Below, in pieces: positions 48,332 through 59,312 of a DNA stretch of 64,000 nucleotides. Within the stretch, counting starts at the first letter, position 1. Each line of letters starts with the position of its first letter. Source of the DNA: Ancylostoma caninum (Eukaryota > Nematoda > Chromadorea > Rhabditida > Ancylostomatidae); contig JBAJFG010000030.1 of the NCBI GenBank assembly GCA_037903475.1, positions 558,001 to 622,000 on the forward strand. Reading direction: 5' to 3'. The position numbers were made by a program, and so were the translations under genes. The notes under the pieces were generated by a model. The model saw only the letters and a list, made by a program, of their open reading frames with translations. It had not been told where the DNA came from and did not search any database.

Positions 48332-51300
48332 CTACTTCCTTCGGTTTCCGCCCATTCCGCCCATAATCATCGCCATTCGGATGAAGATGTTCAACACATC
48401 CATGTAGATCGAAAGTTGCCTAAAAAACAACATTTCAGCAGTTATTATAAAACCTGAGTTACTCAATTACAAACGAGATGTGGATATACCACTCCTTACT
48501 CCTAAAAAGACAACACCCGGAAGGTGGAATCGAACCACTGCGGCTGCTAACCGCCTACAGGTTTGAAGCCTGCACCCCGGACCACCGAAGATCATCCGGG
48601 CGGCAGCGGTTCGCCGCGGCGCTCCCTAATAGCCGCGTCTCATGGTGCGCCGTACACACCGCGCCTCTGTCAGTGACGTTCAACACGGCGAAATTCCTTA
48701 CTTCGTTATCTCGAAACAGCTTCATCCGTATATCTTCCAGGTAGAGAGGAGTAACAGTAACCACTAAGTGTACTAAGAAGGCTTCGCAAAGATTATTACG
48801 TCCAATATTACACCTACTCAAAATTGGAAATTTTACATTATCTAAGAACTACTACCCTACAAAAGCTTCTAATCACAAATTGCAGGACTTTTGGGTAATG
48901 TCAATCCTAGTATCGCATTCATTTTAATTATGTCTGCAAGACCATTGAGGACGAGGATGATTCGTGGTTAAGAGTTATTTCTATACTAACTACAAAAAAA
49001 TAACATTGAGAAACCGATAGAAAATACTGAGTTTCACGAGGAAATCAGAGGAAATGATTCAAGGTAACAGAGAATTAGAAGGGAGAAAAGATAAAAGCCA
49101 TCAAAACATGGACTGCAATATCGAAAATGAAACTGACCCGACTCCAAGTTATGGAAAACGTGTGGAATTTTGGAGAAAAAAATTTGCTGGGCCATTACCG
49201 GGTGTCGAAACGCTACGAAGGATGAAAAAGAGAAGAAGGGACGAATTCTGGGAGGAAATCCGAGAGATTCTTTGTCGATTCTTATCGGAAAACCTTTTCT
49301 CACTTTAACAGTGCCATCCACCGGAATATTGGGACCGTACGTGTCAAACATTTCCGATTTCAGTAGGGAGTGAGGAGAAACAAGAAGTGAAACTTAAGGG
49401 TAAGCATAAATACGGTAAGAAATGATGACTACTGCAAACCAAAGACAGCGATACGAAAACTAAGAAATCTATGGGGCGGAGGGAAAAACTAGGAAGTACA
49501 AGGGAGCAGCAAATTGTACAAAGAGAAGAAAGGACTATGCTCTCCTCGAATAGACTGCGTACTTGCCAAATGGAAGAGCGCAAATCAGAGCAGAAAAAGA
49601 TCAGCGTTACTTTGCCCATTTCGAAGTTCCCAACTACAACCATGAAAGTTAATATACCGACGAATTCCCCGAAATACGAACAACGATTAAAACAAAATGG
49701 TCCACTCACGCGTTGATCGGATCGAAGCTCCTAACTTCAGGCATTCCGTACATTTGTCCTCGTTGTGGATAAATCTGAGCGTGTTTCACTACACGCTGAG
49801 TATCGTGAAGCAAAAATGCCGAGAAGAGAATCAGACCACCATACAGCACAATCGACATCAAGCCTTGAAGAAGGGAACATTATTTCCGAATAAAGTTGTA
49901 TTAAAAAGCAGACTTACCAGCTCCAAGGGCAGATCCAGGATGGAAGAAGAATGTTCCAATGTTGGCGACAAATACCACACTCAAACCCATAGCCAGTGGT
50001 CCTGACATCATAAGGAACTTCTCCGATGGAGCTGTGATGGCAGTGGCTGAGAGACCTGAGGATCAAAGTTTGAGCTAGTTTCGTCATCCGTGTGACATAG
50101 TCATCCGATCTCAGCATTCGTCAAATACATAATTTGCAAGGACAGAATGTAAAGGGTTGCCTCACTAGCTCATATTTTACGTAGTCTTGAAAAAAGCAAA
50201 AAAAGAATAAAATTTAGCATTTCTACGTTTCAGCTAAACCTTCCAACCATCGATTTTCTCCTATCAATTAAAATCCACTCACCAGCAACAATGCCAGCAG
50301 TGTACCATGCAGCTCTCATCAGCACTGGTCCACCAAGATAAACCATCGGTGCCAGCACAGCTCCCATAGCACCTGAAAATAAAAACACTGTGAGTAAGAA
50401 ACACAAAACAACATGATGGCAAGAAAAAGAATGAAAAATGCAACTATTAAACTAGCTTACCGCAATGAAGCATCCATGCAAAATGTTTAGCAACCGTACT
50501 ATCATAGTCAATCGAGCGGCATAACATACCAGTGCCAATAATTACGGCTAATGTAGCAAAAAGGCCCTGAAACTTCGCATTTACAGAATCTTTATTCAGG
50601 AGAACAGAAACACCACAGTGCTATTTGAAGTTGCTGTGAAGCTTGGTATTGCACCTTATTCTAGTAACGAGATGACCATTCTGAGCAACCACTGATTCTG
50701 ATGACCGCTAAAGATTTCTGGACAACTTTGGATGATGATGAAGAATTGGATTTTTGGACAACAATGAAGAAGTTTATAGAAGCTAAAAGTTTCCCGTATC
50801 GTTACAGCTCATCCTATTTCAATCCACCATACACCAAATATTCTAAAAGTACGACACAAACATCAAGACCACATCTGGACCACCGAACTGGTCAGAGGGA
50901 GGCGGTTTCATCGTCAGCAAAAAGCAATGCGAGAAATGCAGTGGCACATTAAAGTTTGTTTTAGAACGGATGATAGTAAAAATTTGTGCTCAATGTCTGC
51001 GTCTGACGCTATTGTTCAGCGCTCTCTTTTCTCGATGACATCTCAAGCCATCTTCTCGGTGGAGCGGACCACACCTAAGCTGATAATATCGACCTGTTAA
51101 CTGCTGAGTACTACGATTACCTACGAATAAAAAATGGAACCCCAAAAAAAGATTCCAGAACTACTTTAAATAATTCCAAGAAATGAAAGGCAAAGAAAAG
51201 AAAACTAAGCGAAAAAATGGCACGAAATTTTCAGCAGAAAAAAAAAGACTTAGGAATGGACGAGTAGCATTAGAATGGATACTAGATCTGAGTCGAAAAC

Positions 51301-52055
51301 GTCACCAACCATGACTCCACCAGCCTGGGTGAGGCGCATGATAGCTGCATTCCTAGATGCAGCAACTCCACTGGCTGCTGTAACTGCCAAACTTCCAGCC
51401 AAGTATGAATAGGTCGAGGAGAGACGTTCACGAACATATTGTGGCCAAAGTCTGAAACAGTCTGCTGTCGTACACAACCTAATAGGAAACAAAGAATGCG
51501 TATTTGCGTTCACAAAACAATGCAAGATTTCATTTAATAAGAAAAGCAAGCTTACGCGCTAGTTTGAAGAATCGACTGTTCCTTGGAAATGAGTCCATAG
51601 TACATCAGAGCTCCAATGCCGAAAAGTGACGCTCCAGCCAAAGCATACGTGCCGTAGATGTAAGCTAAACACAGGGAAGATTGTTAATCTTGTCTGCGTG
51701 TGCTTTTCAAAACACTTACGCGCTCCAGTTGTTGGACCGAGAAGCCTTTCCTTTAGTGTTTTGCCGGTGCGGACCCCGATTCCCTAGATTATGCAAAATT
51801 TCAAGAGTTCAAAAATGCAAACAGTAGATACAATGAGGTGAGGAATACATGTCGATAGACCATATATTATAGATAGACACGGTATAGCAAAAATAAATAA
51901 AAAATGCTTGAACCTACAGTTTGTTGGGTAAGTCTTGAAAAGCCAGTGCTGCTACCGCCACCTCCAAATCGAGCCGGCCTCAGCACCGATTGTGAGAATT
52001 GACGAATACTAGGTGAGAGCAGAAGTGAAGGGCGTAAAGCGAGTCGCGAGAGCAT
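48332..52055 (-). CDS. GHITM/TMBIM5-like mitochondrial inner-membrane protein (Bax inhibitor-1 family)
   Basis: Nine exons: 52,055-51,918; 51,783-51,720; 51,664-51,556; 51,451-51,310; 50,566-50,461; 50,372-50,283; 50,055-49,918; 49,863-49,710; 48,419-48,332. Together 1,029 nt, 342 aa, close to the human protein's length (about 345). Residues 1-34 form a basic, Ser/Leu-rich mitochondrial targeting sequence (MLSRLALRPSLLLSPSIRQF). Diagnostic blocks follow: KTLKERLLGPTTGA, ALMYYGL, LWPQYVRERLSSTYSYLAGS, RAAWYTAGIVAG, ITAPSEKFL, SIVLYGGLILFSAFLLHDTQ, SFDPINAQLSIYMDVLNIF and a GGNRRK end. About seven to eight hydrophobic segments are visible. GHITM maintains inner-membrane organisation and cation (Ca2+/H+) balance. 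Exon 4 ends at an unusual ATG|GTTGGT donor, also used in the collagen. The start lies 4 nt after a TTTCAG acceptor. The last intron hosts a tRNA-Sec. Confidence 0.95.
48504..48508 (-). terminator. pol III T5 terminator of tRNA-Sec
   Basis: Five T's on the minus strand five bases after the mature 3' end of the tRNA. Confidence 0.8.
48514..48601 (-). tRNA. selenocysteine tRNA (tRNA-Sec, anticodon UCA)
   Basis: 88 nt reading GCCCGGATGATCTTCGG..., with an anticodon arm GCAGG-CTTCAAA-CCTGT (UCA at 48,566-48,564), a long variable arm (GCGGTTAGCAGCCGC) and the T arm GTGGTTCGATTCCAC. The 3' end is ...CCGGGTG, without an encoded CCA. The extended acceptor stem, G-T closing pair, long variable hairpin and 88-nt length match eukaryotic tRNA[Ser]Sec, which is first charged with serine and then converted to selenocysteine to decode UGA. 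It lies in the last intron of the GHITM-like gene on the same strand. Only eight mature positions differ from my memory of the vertebrate consensus in the core arms, mainly in the variable arm; that count is approximate. Confidence 0.95.
48626..48631 (-). promoter_or_regulatory. TATA-like box upstream of tRNA-Sec
   Basis: TATTAG at about -30 to -25 from the tRNA 5' end. tRNA-Sec genes of animals use upstream TATA and proximal elements rather than only internal boxes, so the position fits; the motif itself is short and surrounded by GC-rich sequence. Confidence 0.45.
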
Positions 52056-52075
52056 AGTACTGAAACAACAAATGA
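52056..52075 (-). promoter_or_regulatory. probable trans-splice acceptor of the GHITM-like gene
   Basis: GTTGTTTCAG followed by TACT and the ATG; a strong acceptor with no plausible upstream coding exon. Confidence 0.6.
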
Positions 52076-52436
52076 AACTAAAAATCAGTCGAGTTGCACC
52101 AATGATTACGAAACTGATATGCGCGAGGTTTTGACAACATTACAGGAATTTAAGAATTTGAAGATCAGTGTGACTTCATCTAGCAATACGAAACGAAAAC
52201 GAAACATTCCTAACGTTTCGATGTAAGTAAAATTCCACTTCCAAGAAGTAGAATTTTGTATCTGAAGGTAGCATTTACAAGATCATATCTCCAAACTAAC
52301 TGTATTGCTTATTAATAGAATGCCATAACCAGAGATGAGCGAGAGTAGTAGTGCGTATGACCGGAAGTCAGAAGTTTAAGCCCACAACTGTGAAAAACTA
52401 CGACAAATCAAACTAAGGGCGAAAATAATGCAAAAC

Positions 52437-52695
52437 ATGGCGAACGGTGGAAGAGACAGACGAGTAAACATCCATAGCATTCCAGTGGGTCCTACAACGC
52501 ATAACTGCGCTTCCGGGTGGGACCTCCGAAACCGTTTGGACTCGCAGGTGTTTCGTTTATCCACATCTCGTTCAGGAATATCTTTGCAGGTAAACAATCA
52601 CTTTTTGTTGTTGTTTTTTATCCGTTTTATGTAAAATATCTAATCTACGATTCTAGGGACGGTTCTTTGGTGCCCTCCCTCGCCCAACAAATTGA
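52437..52695 (+). CDS. possible small two-exon protein gene
   Basis: Exon 1, 52,437-52,589 (ATG in aaaacATGgcg), joins exon 2, 52,657-52,695, in phase through a 67-nt intron (CAG|GTAAAC, TTCTAG|GGA). The result is a 63-residue protein that starts MANGGRDRRVNIHSIPVG and ends GRFFGALPRPTN, followed by an AATAAA at 52,717-52,722. It is basic, without a signal peptide or membrane segment, and I do not recognise the family. It diverges from the GHITM-like gene, start codons 381 bp apart, so the two could share a promoter region. The neat splice pair, phase and poly(A) signal argue for a real gene; lack of homology leaves this open. An upstream in-frame ATG lies at 52,428. Confidence 0.45.
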
Positions 52696-52724
52696 TTGCT
52701 GAGCCACGCTGGCTTCAATAAACT

Positions 52725-54150
52725 GATTTGAAATCAGACGAATAATCAGGTATCATTTTAAGAGATTTGACAAAACAACTTCATCGAGGAAACATCGCTC
52801 TAAAGCGGATCTAAAGCAAACGTGGAAACGAATGGGTCCTCAAGGAGAAGCTGAAATTCGTGTTGTAAAAAAACGTTAAAAAGCTCTGATGTCCTGATGC
52901 TCCTTGGAAAAATCTTATAGAAAACTCCGTATCATGATTGGAAATGAAAAGAAGATAAACAGCGGTTGAATCTTTCTTTGAAGAGTTCTCAAAATTCTTA
53001 ACTGATAACAGCAAAGAAGCAAGAGCAAGGATAAAGATGTGAACGAGGAAATAAAGCAGCTCATTGAGCTGATCACAGCTGATAATGATGAAATCCGCCA
53101 TCGCACGTCGCGCTCCATTGCGAAACTGACGACCACGTGAGAAATGATGTGATATTGGACTTTGATCAGCTCAGAGAATGTGTAAACACAAACATAAGTG
53201 CGGAAAGAAGAACAGTCTGGAACATTCTCGCTTGTAAGAACTTCTTGGTGCGAACTCGTGGACAGGCGGTTTCACGCAAGATCCGAAAGACCGCCCATTT
53301 TCTGGAATATGCTGATGTGATGCAAGTCGTGCACTTTGTCGTTAGTTCTCCGTTTACTGCGTTTGAGTGGGTATATTTCACTCATCGAATGAATCATATA
53401 TTTCAAATCTATTGCGGTTAACTGTCCCTTGTGATCAGTGATGTATGGGAACTACTTACTTCACCGTTAAATAGGAGGAAGATTAAGGGGATGAAATAAG
53501 ACCTATTTCTGACAAGATAAATCCTTTTTTTTGGCTTTTAATGCGGACCCCTATGCCAGTAACCCCTTGGTTCATGAATCTAAGATTTTTTTGTGGCTAG
53601 GAACACAGCAGGCCACCTTTGTATACTACACTTTGAAAAATCTGGCATTTTCCGTATTAAAAGCACCAGAAAATTGAAACGTTTTAAAAGAATCAGAATG
53701 GCTTCTCCTATCAAGCAACTTCCAGACATCGATTCCTGGAAGCACTGAAAATCCGGAGGCTCCATGATAATCGATGTCCGGAATGTCAGCTCCGTTCATT
53801 CCCGCTGTAATTCTTTTCTTTTTTTTTTTTTTTGATCCCAACTTATCTTTTTTTCTGACAAGATTTCGAGGTATAGCTGGTTGGGTGCAATGGCATATCG
53901 TCCTAACGGGACTGGTTTTAAAATTTGACATTCCACTAATCATTTGAGAATATACATACGTTGAGTGGATAAAAATTTGGTTCTTGTGCCAACACAGAAG
54001 GGCCAGTCCTCGAAAGTGTTGGGCCAGTCATCACATTAGTCATGAAATAATTAGGAAGGATGAAATCAACATACCATTTATCCACTTACATGGACGGTCA
54101 CAAGGCCGATACCCTTTTTCGACTATACAGTAACAGAAACAGAACGACGA
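52725..54150. other. no gene recognised
   Basis: Region between the small gene and the 3' end of the BolA-like gene. The plus open frame at 53,137-53,421 and minus frame at 53,626-53,943 show no family resemblance. A minus-strand A-run lies at 53,817-53,833. Confidence 0.4.
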
Positions 54151-54157
54151 AATACTA

Positions 54158-54163
54158 TTTATT
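54158..54163 (-). terminator. AATAAA polyadenylation signal of the BolA-like gene
   Basis: AATAAA on the minus strand about 65 nt after the BolA stop codon. Confidence 0.65.
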
Positions 54164-54227
54164 ATTTATGAACTTCCAATCTACATATATCTATTTATGT
54201 ACATCTGAGAAAGATATAATCTCTTTA

Positions 54228-55274
54228 CTACAAAGCATTTCCGCCACGACATGCCGGACTGGGATGCGTCTTCTGTCCTACCCATTTGCTCGGTGGAATG
54301 GCGTCGATTCTGAGCGCATGCACTGGACCAGCAAGTTCTTCTGCCAAGCACGAGTTCACCATTCGATGCCGCTTTAAAAAAAATAATTTGGTGAAATTGA
54401 GGTGGACGCTACCATTGAATCTTGAGAAATAGTAAAGAGAACTGAAAGTGGTAAATGGAAGCTACTATACTCAAGAACCAGCTTCAACAAACTAGTTAAT
54501 TCTAACTCAAAAAAGTAAGTGATGAGATAGAAATTTGCGAGGCCTAAATCAGAGAACGAAAAATGAGTCAAAACTATGGTACAGCTTTATGAAAAAAAAA
54601 ATCTGTCATAACTTTTTCTTCAATTGTAGCAAATGTTTGCTCTTCCGTTCAACTCTCAAATTTCTTTTTTCTATCAACTGTGCCTTATTGTAATTTACAC
54701 CTCTGTCTTTTACTTGGCGCACTTCATGTGCATTAAATGAATAAATAAATAAGTAAATAAATAACACAAAACCTTACGAACTACTCACAGGTTAACCTAA
54801 TTATGAAAAGAATTCTTCTCCCATAAGCCGGTGAAAATGTTGCCTTTTCGTAGACTCACCCTGCCTCGAATGATCTCTACAGGGTTCATACATTAGAAAC
54901 GATCGGCAACCCTTCTGCTTTGGAGCGTTGTATTTTCATCATAATGCTTTTCTATCTCTCATTCAATTGCCTGTTACCTGAATGACCGGGCATCCTTCGA
55001 ACTTCTCACTGACAATTTGCACTCGGAAGTGTTTTTCTGATCCCTTCGGAACATTATGCATGTGGCTTTCACATACGATCTCCAAATGAGAGGGCTAAAT
55101 AAACTTCAGTGATGTAGTATCTCTCACTCAGCACTAATTGTATTTCAAAAGCCGTCGCACCGAGAACGTGTCCTCAAGCTTACGACGTAACATAGTGGCT
55201 ATAGGTCCTTCTGCTGTCGCTGCAGTACTCATCGGTCTCAATGCACGGAACATACGAAAGACGAGTACCTGCAT
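54228..55274 (-). CDS. BolA1-like iron-sulfur cluster protein
   Basis: Three exons, all in phase 0: 55,274-55,161; 55,094-54,978; 54,371-54,228. Together 375 nt, 124 aa. After a short basic leader (MQVLVFRMFRALRPMS, probably mitochondrial) come GPIATMLRRKLEDTFSPSHL, EIVCESHMHNVPKGSEKHF, RVQIVSEKFEG and RHRMVNSCLAEELAGPVHAL. This is the BolA fold with the helix-turn-helix-like RHRxVN segment. The His in RHR and those in SHMHN are the kinds of residues BolA1 proteins use with monothiol glutaredoxin (GLRX5-type) to bind a [2Fe-2S] cluster. A 31-residue C-terminal extension (PPSKWVGQKTHPSPACRGG) is longer than usual. The start is 167 bp after the rpl-15 stop on the same strand, suggesting co-transcription. 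MFRALRP eight residues in is an alternative start. Confidence 0.93.
54700..54766 (+). repeat. retroelement-like 3' tail in a BolA intron
   Basis: TGGCGCACTTCATGTGCATT forms a small hairpin and is followed by AATAAATAAATAAGTAAATA, closely resembling the 3' end of the CR1-like element at 3.2 kb. It lies in the intron 54,372-54,977, in the orientation opposite to the gene. Confidence 0.65.
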
Positions 55275-55441
55275 CTTTGGGTATAAAAGGAGTACTCGCC
55301 CAGATTGAAATGACCTGTTTAGATACTGAAACGATGTGAACCACTTTTTAACGACAAAACAAAGTTTATGAACAACCTTGTTATTCTGGTATGTGGCATA
55401 ACAATCAACGAACCAAAAATAACAAGAAAAAAAGCATAAAT

Positions 55442-58400
55442 TTAACGGAATCTGCGGAAAACTGTGGTGTTCTTTCTCTTCCAGTTCTTTGCTTGGGAGC
55501 CTCCGCGGGTAGCAGCATACCGCCATCCTTTTCCAAGACCTCGTGACTTCTTGCCAGCTGAGGTAAGACCGCGCAGCTCGCGGTGCTTCTGTACAGGCTT
55601 CGTAATCCATTGGGTGTCCGGATTGCGACGGATGGCCTTGTGGAAAGGATCAATGAGGATGACCTCGTAGAACTTGTAGGTGGAGTCCTCTCCGACCCAG
55701 TATGAGTTCAGCACACGGAGCGATCCGAGACGGCGACCAGCACGGTCCTAAAATGCTCATTGAATTAGGGATTGAAAAACTGGAACAAATCGTACAAGAT
55801 TTTCTGAACATATTTTGGAGTATTCTTGCTCTGAAATTCCTATAAATAATTTTACACCTAAAGAATGAACATCCTTGACAAGAGTAATTATCTCCGAAGC
55901 TTGGACAGAGAATTTCTAGATCCCTCCCACAAATCTCTTCAATAGATCAAAGGCTAAAGCACTGGTAATGGTGGCGGCAGAAAAATATCTACGCGTTGAT
56001 TCACTGTTCCGAAATTGTTTTCGTCCGGTCCTAATACACAAGTTAAGGAAGGCCATGACTCGCTCGTGTGGCAAATCAGACGGTCAAACCAGGAGTATTC
56101 GCCAAACATATTGAAATCTCTGCTCCTCTCTAGACGAGTGCAAAAGGGTAGACACCTCGACACGCTTCCTGCCCAAACATCCAACATTTTGAAGCAAACT
56201 AGGGTGAAACGATGACAGAAAGAAAGTATGGTAGCCAGGATTTCGAGACATAGTCTGTTTCACTATCCACAATAAATAGCTAAGAAAAGTGACCCCAGCG
56301 TCAACAAAAGTGGAATGATCGTAGAGATAAGCGCTGAAGATAGAATCCTCGCGGAGTAGAGCGGCAGCCTGAGGAACCGCCATATGATCACCACAACTTA
56401 TCTTCCACAAGAAAAAAAAAACGGCGTAGTTGCTTTGAAAAAGCTCTCGGAAGATCATCATATCAAGCTAAAACACGACTTCTCAGACAGCTTTTACACG
56501 CTAGGCACATAAAAACTCATTCAATTCAGATGCTTTCTAATTGGCTCAAGATGTTGCACTAAAGAAAACCGCAAAGTTCTGAGTTTGAAGACAACACTCA
56601 GACATTCAACAAACTCTGCGGATGGATGGCGTAACCAACACAAATCGTACAGTGGACCTTCGAAATCCTTCTCGAAAATTAGTAAGTATAGCCCAGATCT
56701 TACGTAATAAGCCCTTCAAGGAAGCAACCAGAAAAATGTAAAAAAAAAAATTAGATTTTATGGAAAACCGTGGAAACACCAAATAGTCACAATTTGGAAG
56801 AATCTCTTTTGGAAGAATATCTAACTTCTAATTCCATTTTGCCAAGTTCCTAAGTTGAATGTACTATTTCGCGCACTTCAGCAGTGCAGAATTAAATAAA
56901 TAGATTTTCTCACACAGGATTCGAAAACTCATACAAGAATGGTGTTCAAACGTGCTCTTTGAAGTGGAGAATCGCGAGCGTTTCTGGTGTCCATAAATCT
57001 CGCAATACACTTGGAAAAGGGTGAGGCTTGGGATCGGGGGGGGGGGGGGGGGGAGGGGAAGGTGGCAATAGCCGTTAAATGTGAGACACCAACGATCCTA
57101 CCAAAGTTTAAATATAATATTTGAATTTTCTCAATTTTGATTTGTCTATAACTACGATTCAAATGAACGATTGCATGGGATACGTCCATCAGCTGCGTAG
57201 CCCTAGGCTAGAGGGAACTAAGCATAGACAGGGGGAGGATTGCTAGAGGCAGTACAGGGTAGTTGGTGGAGGAGCAGACTGCGGGAGGTGTCGCAGCACT
57301 CGGTGAGCTCGCTATTGGGGAACTTGTGTCGTGCAATATAAGTAAACAAAAAGAAAAGAGTAAGCAAATGAAGAAACTGTTAGCACCTCAGCTATTGCTT
57401 GCTTGGATCGAGCGAACTTCAGCTCGTTAACTCCATGAGTCTTGGGCTTTCCGTAGGTCTGTCCCTTGGTGACTGGGCGCTTGCGGTTACCACGGCGGAC
57501 ACGGACACGGTAGATCACATATCCTAAATACGTAACGCTTTGAGCAAATGAATACTGCCACAGTTTACAACTTTCGGTAGGAACTTAGTAAGCTATTTAA
57601 TGATAATGAATTACATTTAAAAAAAAACAACATTGGAGGTCTGGACTATAACCGCTTCTGCTAGCAACTTTACCATTAACACTGTTTGAGTGATCCATGC
57701 GTACTGCTTCAAAAGGCAGCATCTTGTGCTCAAATAAACGGAGCTTCGGTCAACAAAACAGAGTGAAAACACACTGTAGCAATTCTAACACGGTGCGCGC
57801 AAGATTTCAGGCGAAAAGGGAGTTGGGAGAGGGAGGGGCATACTACAACTGTTCATGGGCTTCACCCCGGAAGCCTAATCCAGTGCTTAAGCACAGGTTC
57901 AAGGTGAAGGCTTAGGATAGGCATAAATATGAGTCCCCCCCCCCACTCCATCTACCCCAGATTCCACGCCCCTGATGTACCAAGCTCATTTCCAAAAGGT
58001 AGTGATCAAAAATAGGCTAGGCTGTTATGTGCTCCTACATAACTTCGTGGTGTGCAGCATAAAAATGTGCAAGTGGAACAAACACAACATCAGAAAATCA
58101 GAAAAAGAACAACATGATAAGTAAATTTCTCTACATCACCTTGTATCAGTTTAGTTTGTAACAGATATGCATAGAAGAACAAAATCTAAAGGGAATATTT
58201 TAGGATAAGTTTGCAGGAATAATTATTTCTCCTTTGAAATGGGCAGAACGCAACAGTAAGGAGGCTGCGATCCCGATTTGTGTAGAAATAGCACACTACT
58301 TGAGTGCACGGGTTCCACTGGTTCTACTTAACCAAAGATGTAGTTGGCTTTAATTAAACATGAGAAATCCTCCCATGTGGAGCACAAAACATTTTAAAAC

Positions 58401-59302
58401 GAGCATTGTTACGAGCCGCTTTCAAAACGACGGTTAACCGTTCTACAAGTATGAATTAGAAAATAAAACTGGCCAAAGCATTTAAGAATGCTGAAAGAGA
58501 AGAAACCGTAGCCGAACAAAAACCAAAATTGGCAAGTGAAAAAGAAGAGGAAGATATTATTCGACAAAATAAACCGTATCTCTGGAATTTGATTTCAAAA
58601 CAAAACTTTTCTGTTGGGAGGAGAGGACTTCTAGGAATTGTACTTTACCTCTTGCACATCAAGTCATTTCTACTAGTTCACGCAACGAAAGTGACAAAAG
58701 GAAAGAAACAGGAACTTAAAGTGTGCGTAAAACGTAACAGCAACGGATGCTCATCTGAAGCTCAGAAATATGTATGAAGAAAGAAACATAACTTCCCAAA
58801 AGTGCAAGGAACGAGCGGAACCTTGGAATACCTAGCCCTCCCTGAGACTTACCAGCTCATTTTCGCCACTATAACTGCGCCTTCTACCTACCTTTAGATA
58901 CGACTCATTAGTTACTTCTTTTAAAAATGAACCCGTGAGCAAAGATCCTGTGCGAGGGACTGTGCACAAGCATGAGGTTGTCAAGATAAGAGAGAAAGGA
59001 TTGAAAAACTAGTACCGCAAAGAGTACAAAGTAGCGCTCATATATAACTGGAAAATCAAAAGAAAAATGTTGAAAGAAGAATGAATTATTATAGAACAAC
59101 AACTTTACAAAACAGTAATCCAAGAACTACCTTGCTTAGCACGGTATCCCATGCGACGAGCCTTTTCCGGTCGAGTAGGACGGCTAACTCGATGAACAGC
59201 GGAGAGCTGTCTGTACTGCCATGTACGAATACGGAGAATATAGCGCATCACATCGGACTGCTTTTTGCGCCATATCTCCTGCATGTACTTATAGGCACCC
59301 AT
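55442..59302 (-). CDS. rpl-15: 60S ribosomal protein L15 (eL15)
   Basis: Three exons: 59,302-59,131; 57,523-57,387; 55,747-55,442. Together 615 nt, exactly 204 aa, the family's standard length. The protein begins [20 protein letters not shown] and continues with [58 protein letters not shown] and [19 protein letters not shown], ending NTTVFRRFR. eL15 is a structural protein of the large ribosomal subunit. Both introns are about 1.6 kb and could hold non-coding RNAs, but I see no clear snoRNA. The ATG lies 3 nt after a TTTCAG acceptor, fitting trans-splicing. It is the first gene of a minus-strand trio with the BolA-like and GHITM-like genes. Confidence 0.97.
57038..57055 (+). repeat. poly-G run in rpl-15 intron
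   Basis: An uninterrupted G run in the first large intron span (55,748-57,386); possible quadruplex on the plus strand or an assembly artefact. Confidence 0.75.
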
Positions 59303-59312
59303 GTTCTGAAAT
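59303..59312 (-). promoter_or_regulatory. probable trans-splice acceptor of rpl-15
   Basis: TTTCAG followed by AAC and the ATG. Confidence 0.6.

Noticed and set aside
49034..49716. Overlapping frames on both strands in the last GHITM intron
   Set aside because: No homology and inconsistent with any splice chain; the only supported gene in this intron is the tRNA-Sec.
53626..53943. 105-residue minus-strand frame between BolA and GHITM
   Set aside because: Contains a poly-lysine run from an A-tract and no recognisable domain; likely intergenic.
58470..58777. Lysine/glutamate-rich open frame inside an rpl-15 intron
   Set aside because: Low complexity, no start context, no donor/acceptor pair tying it to other exons.
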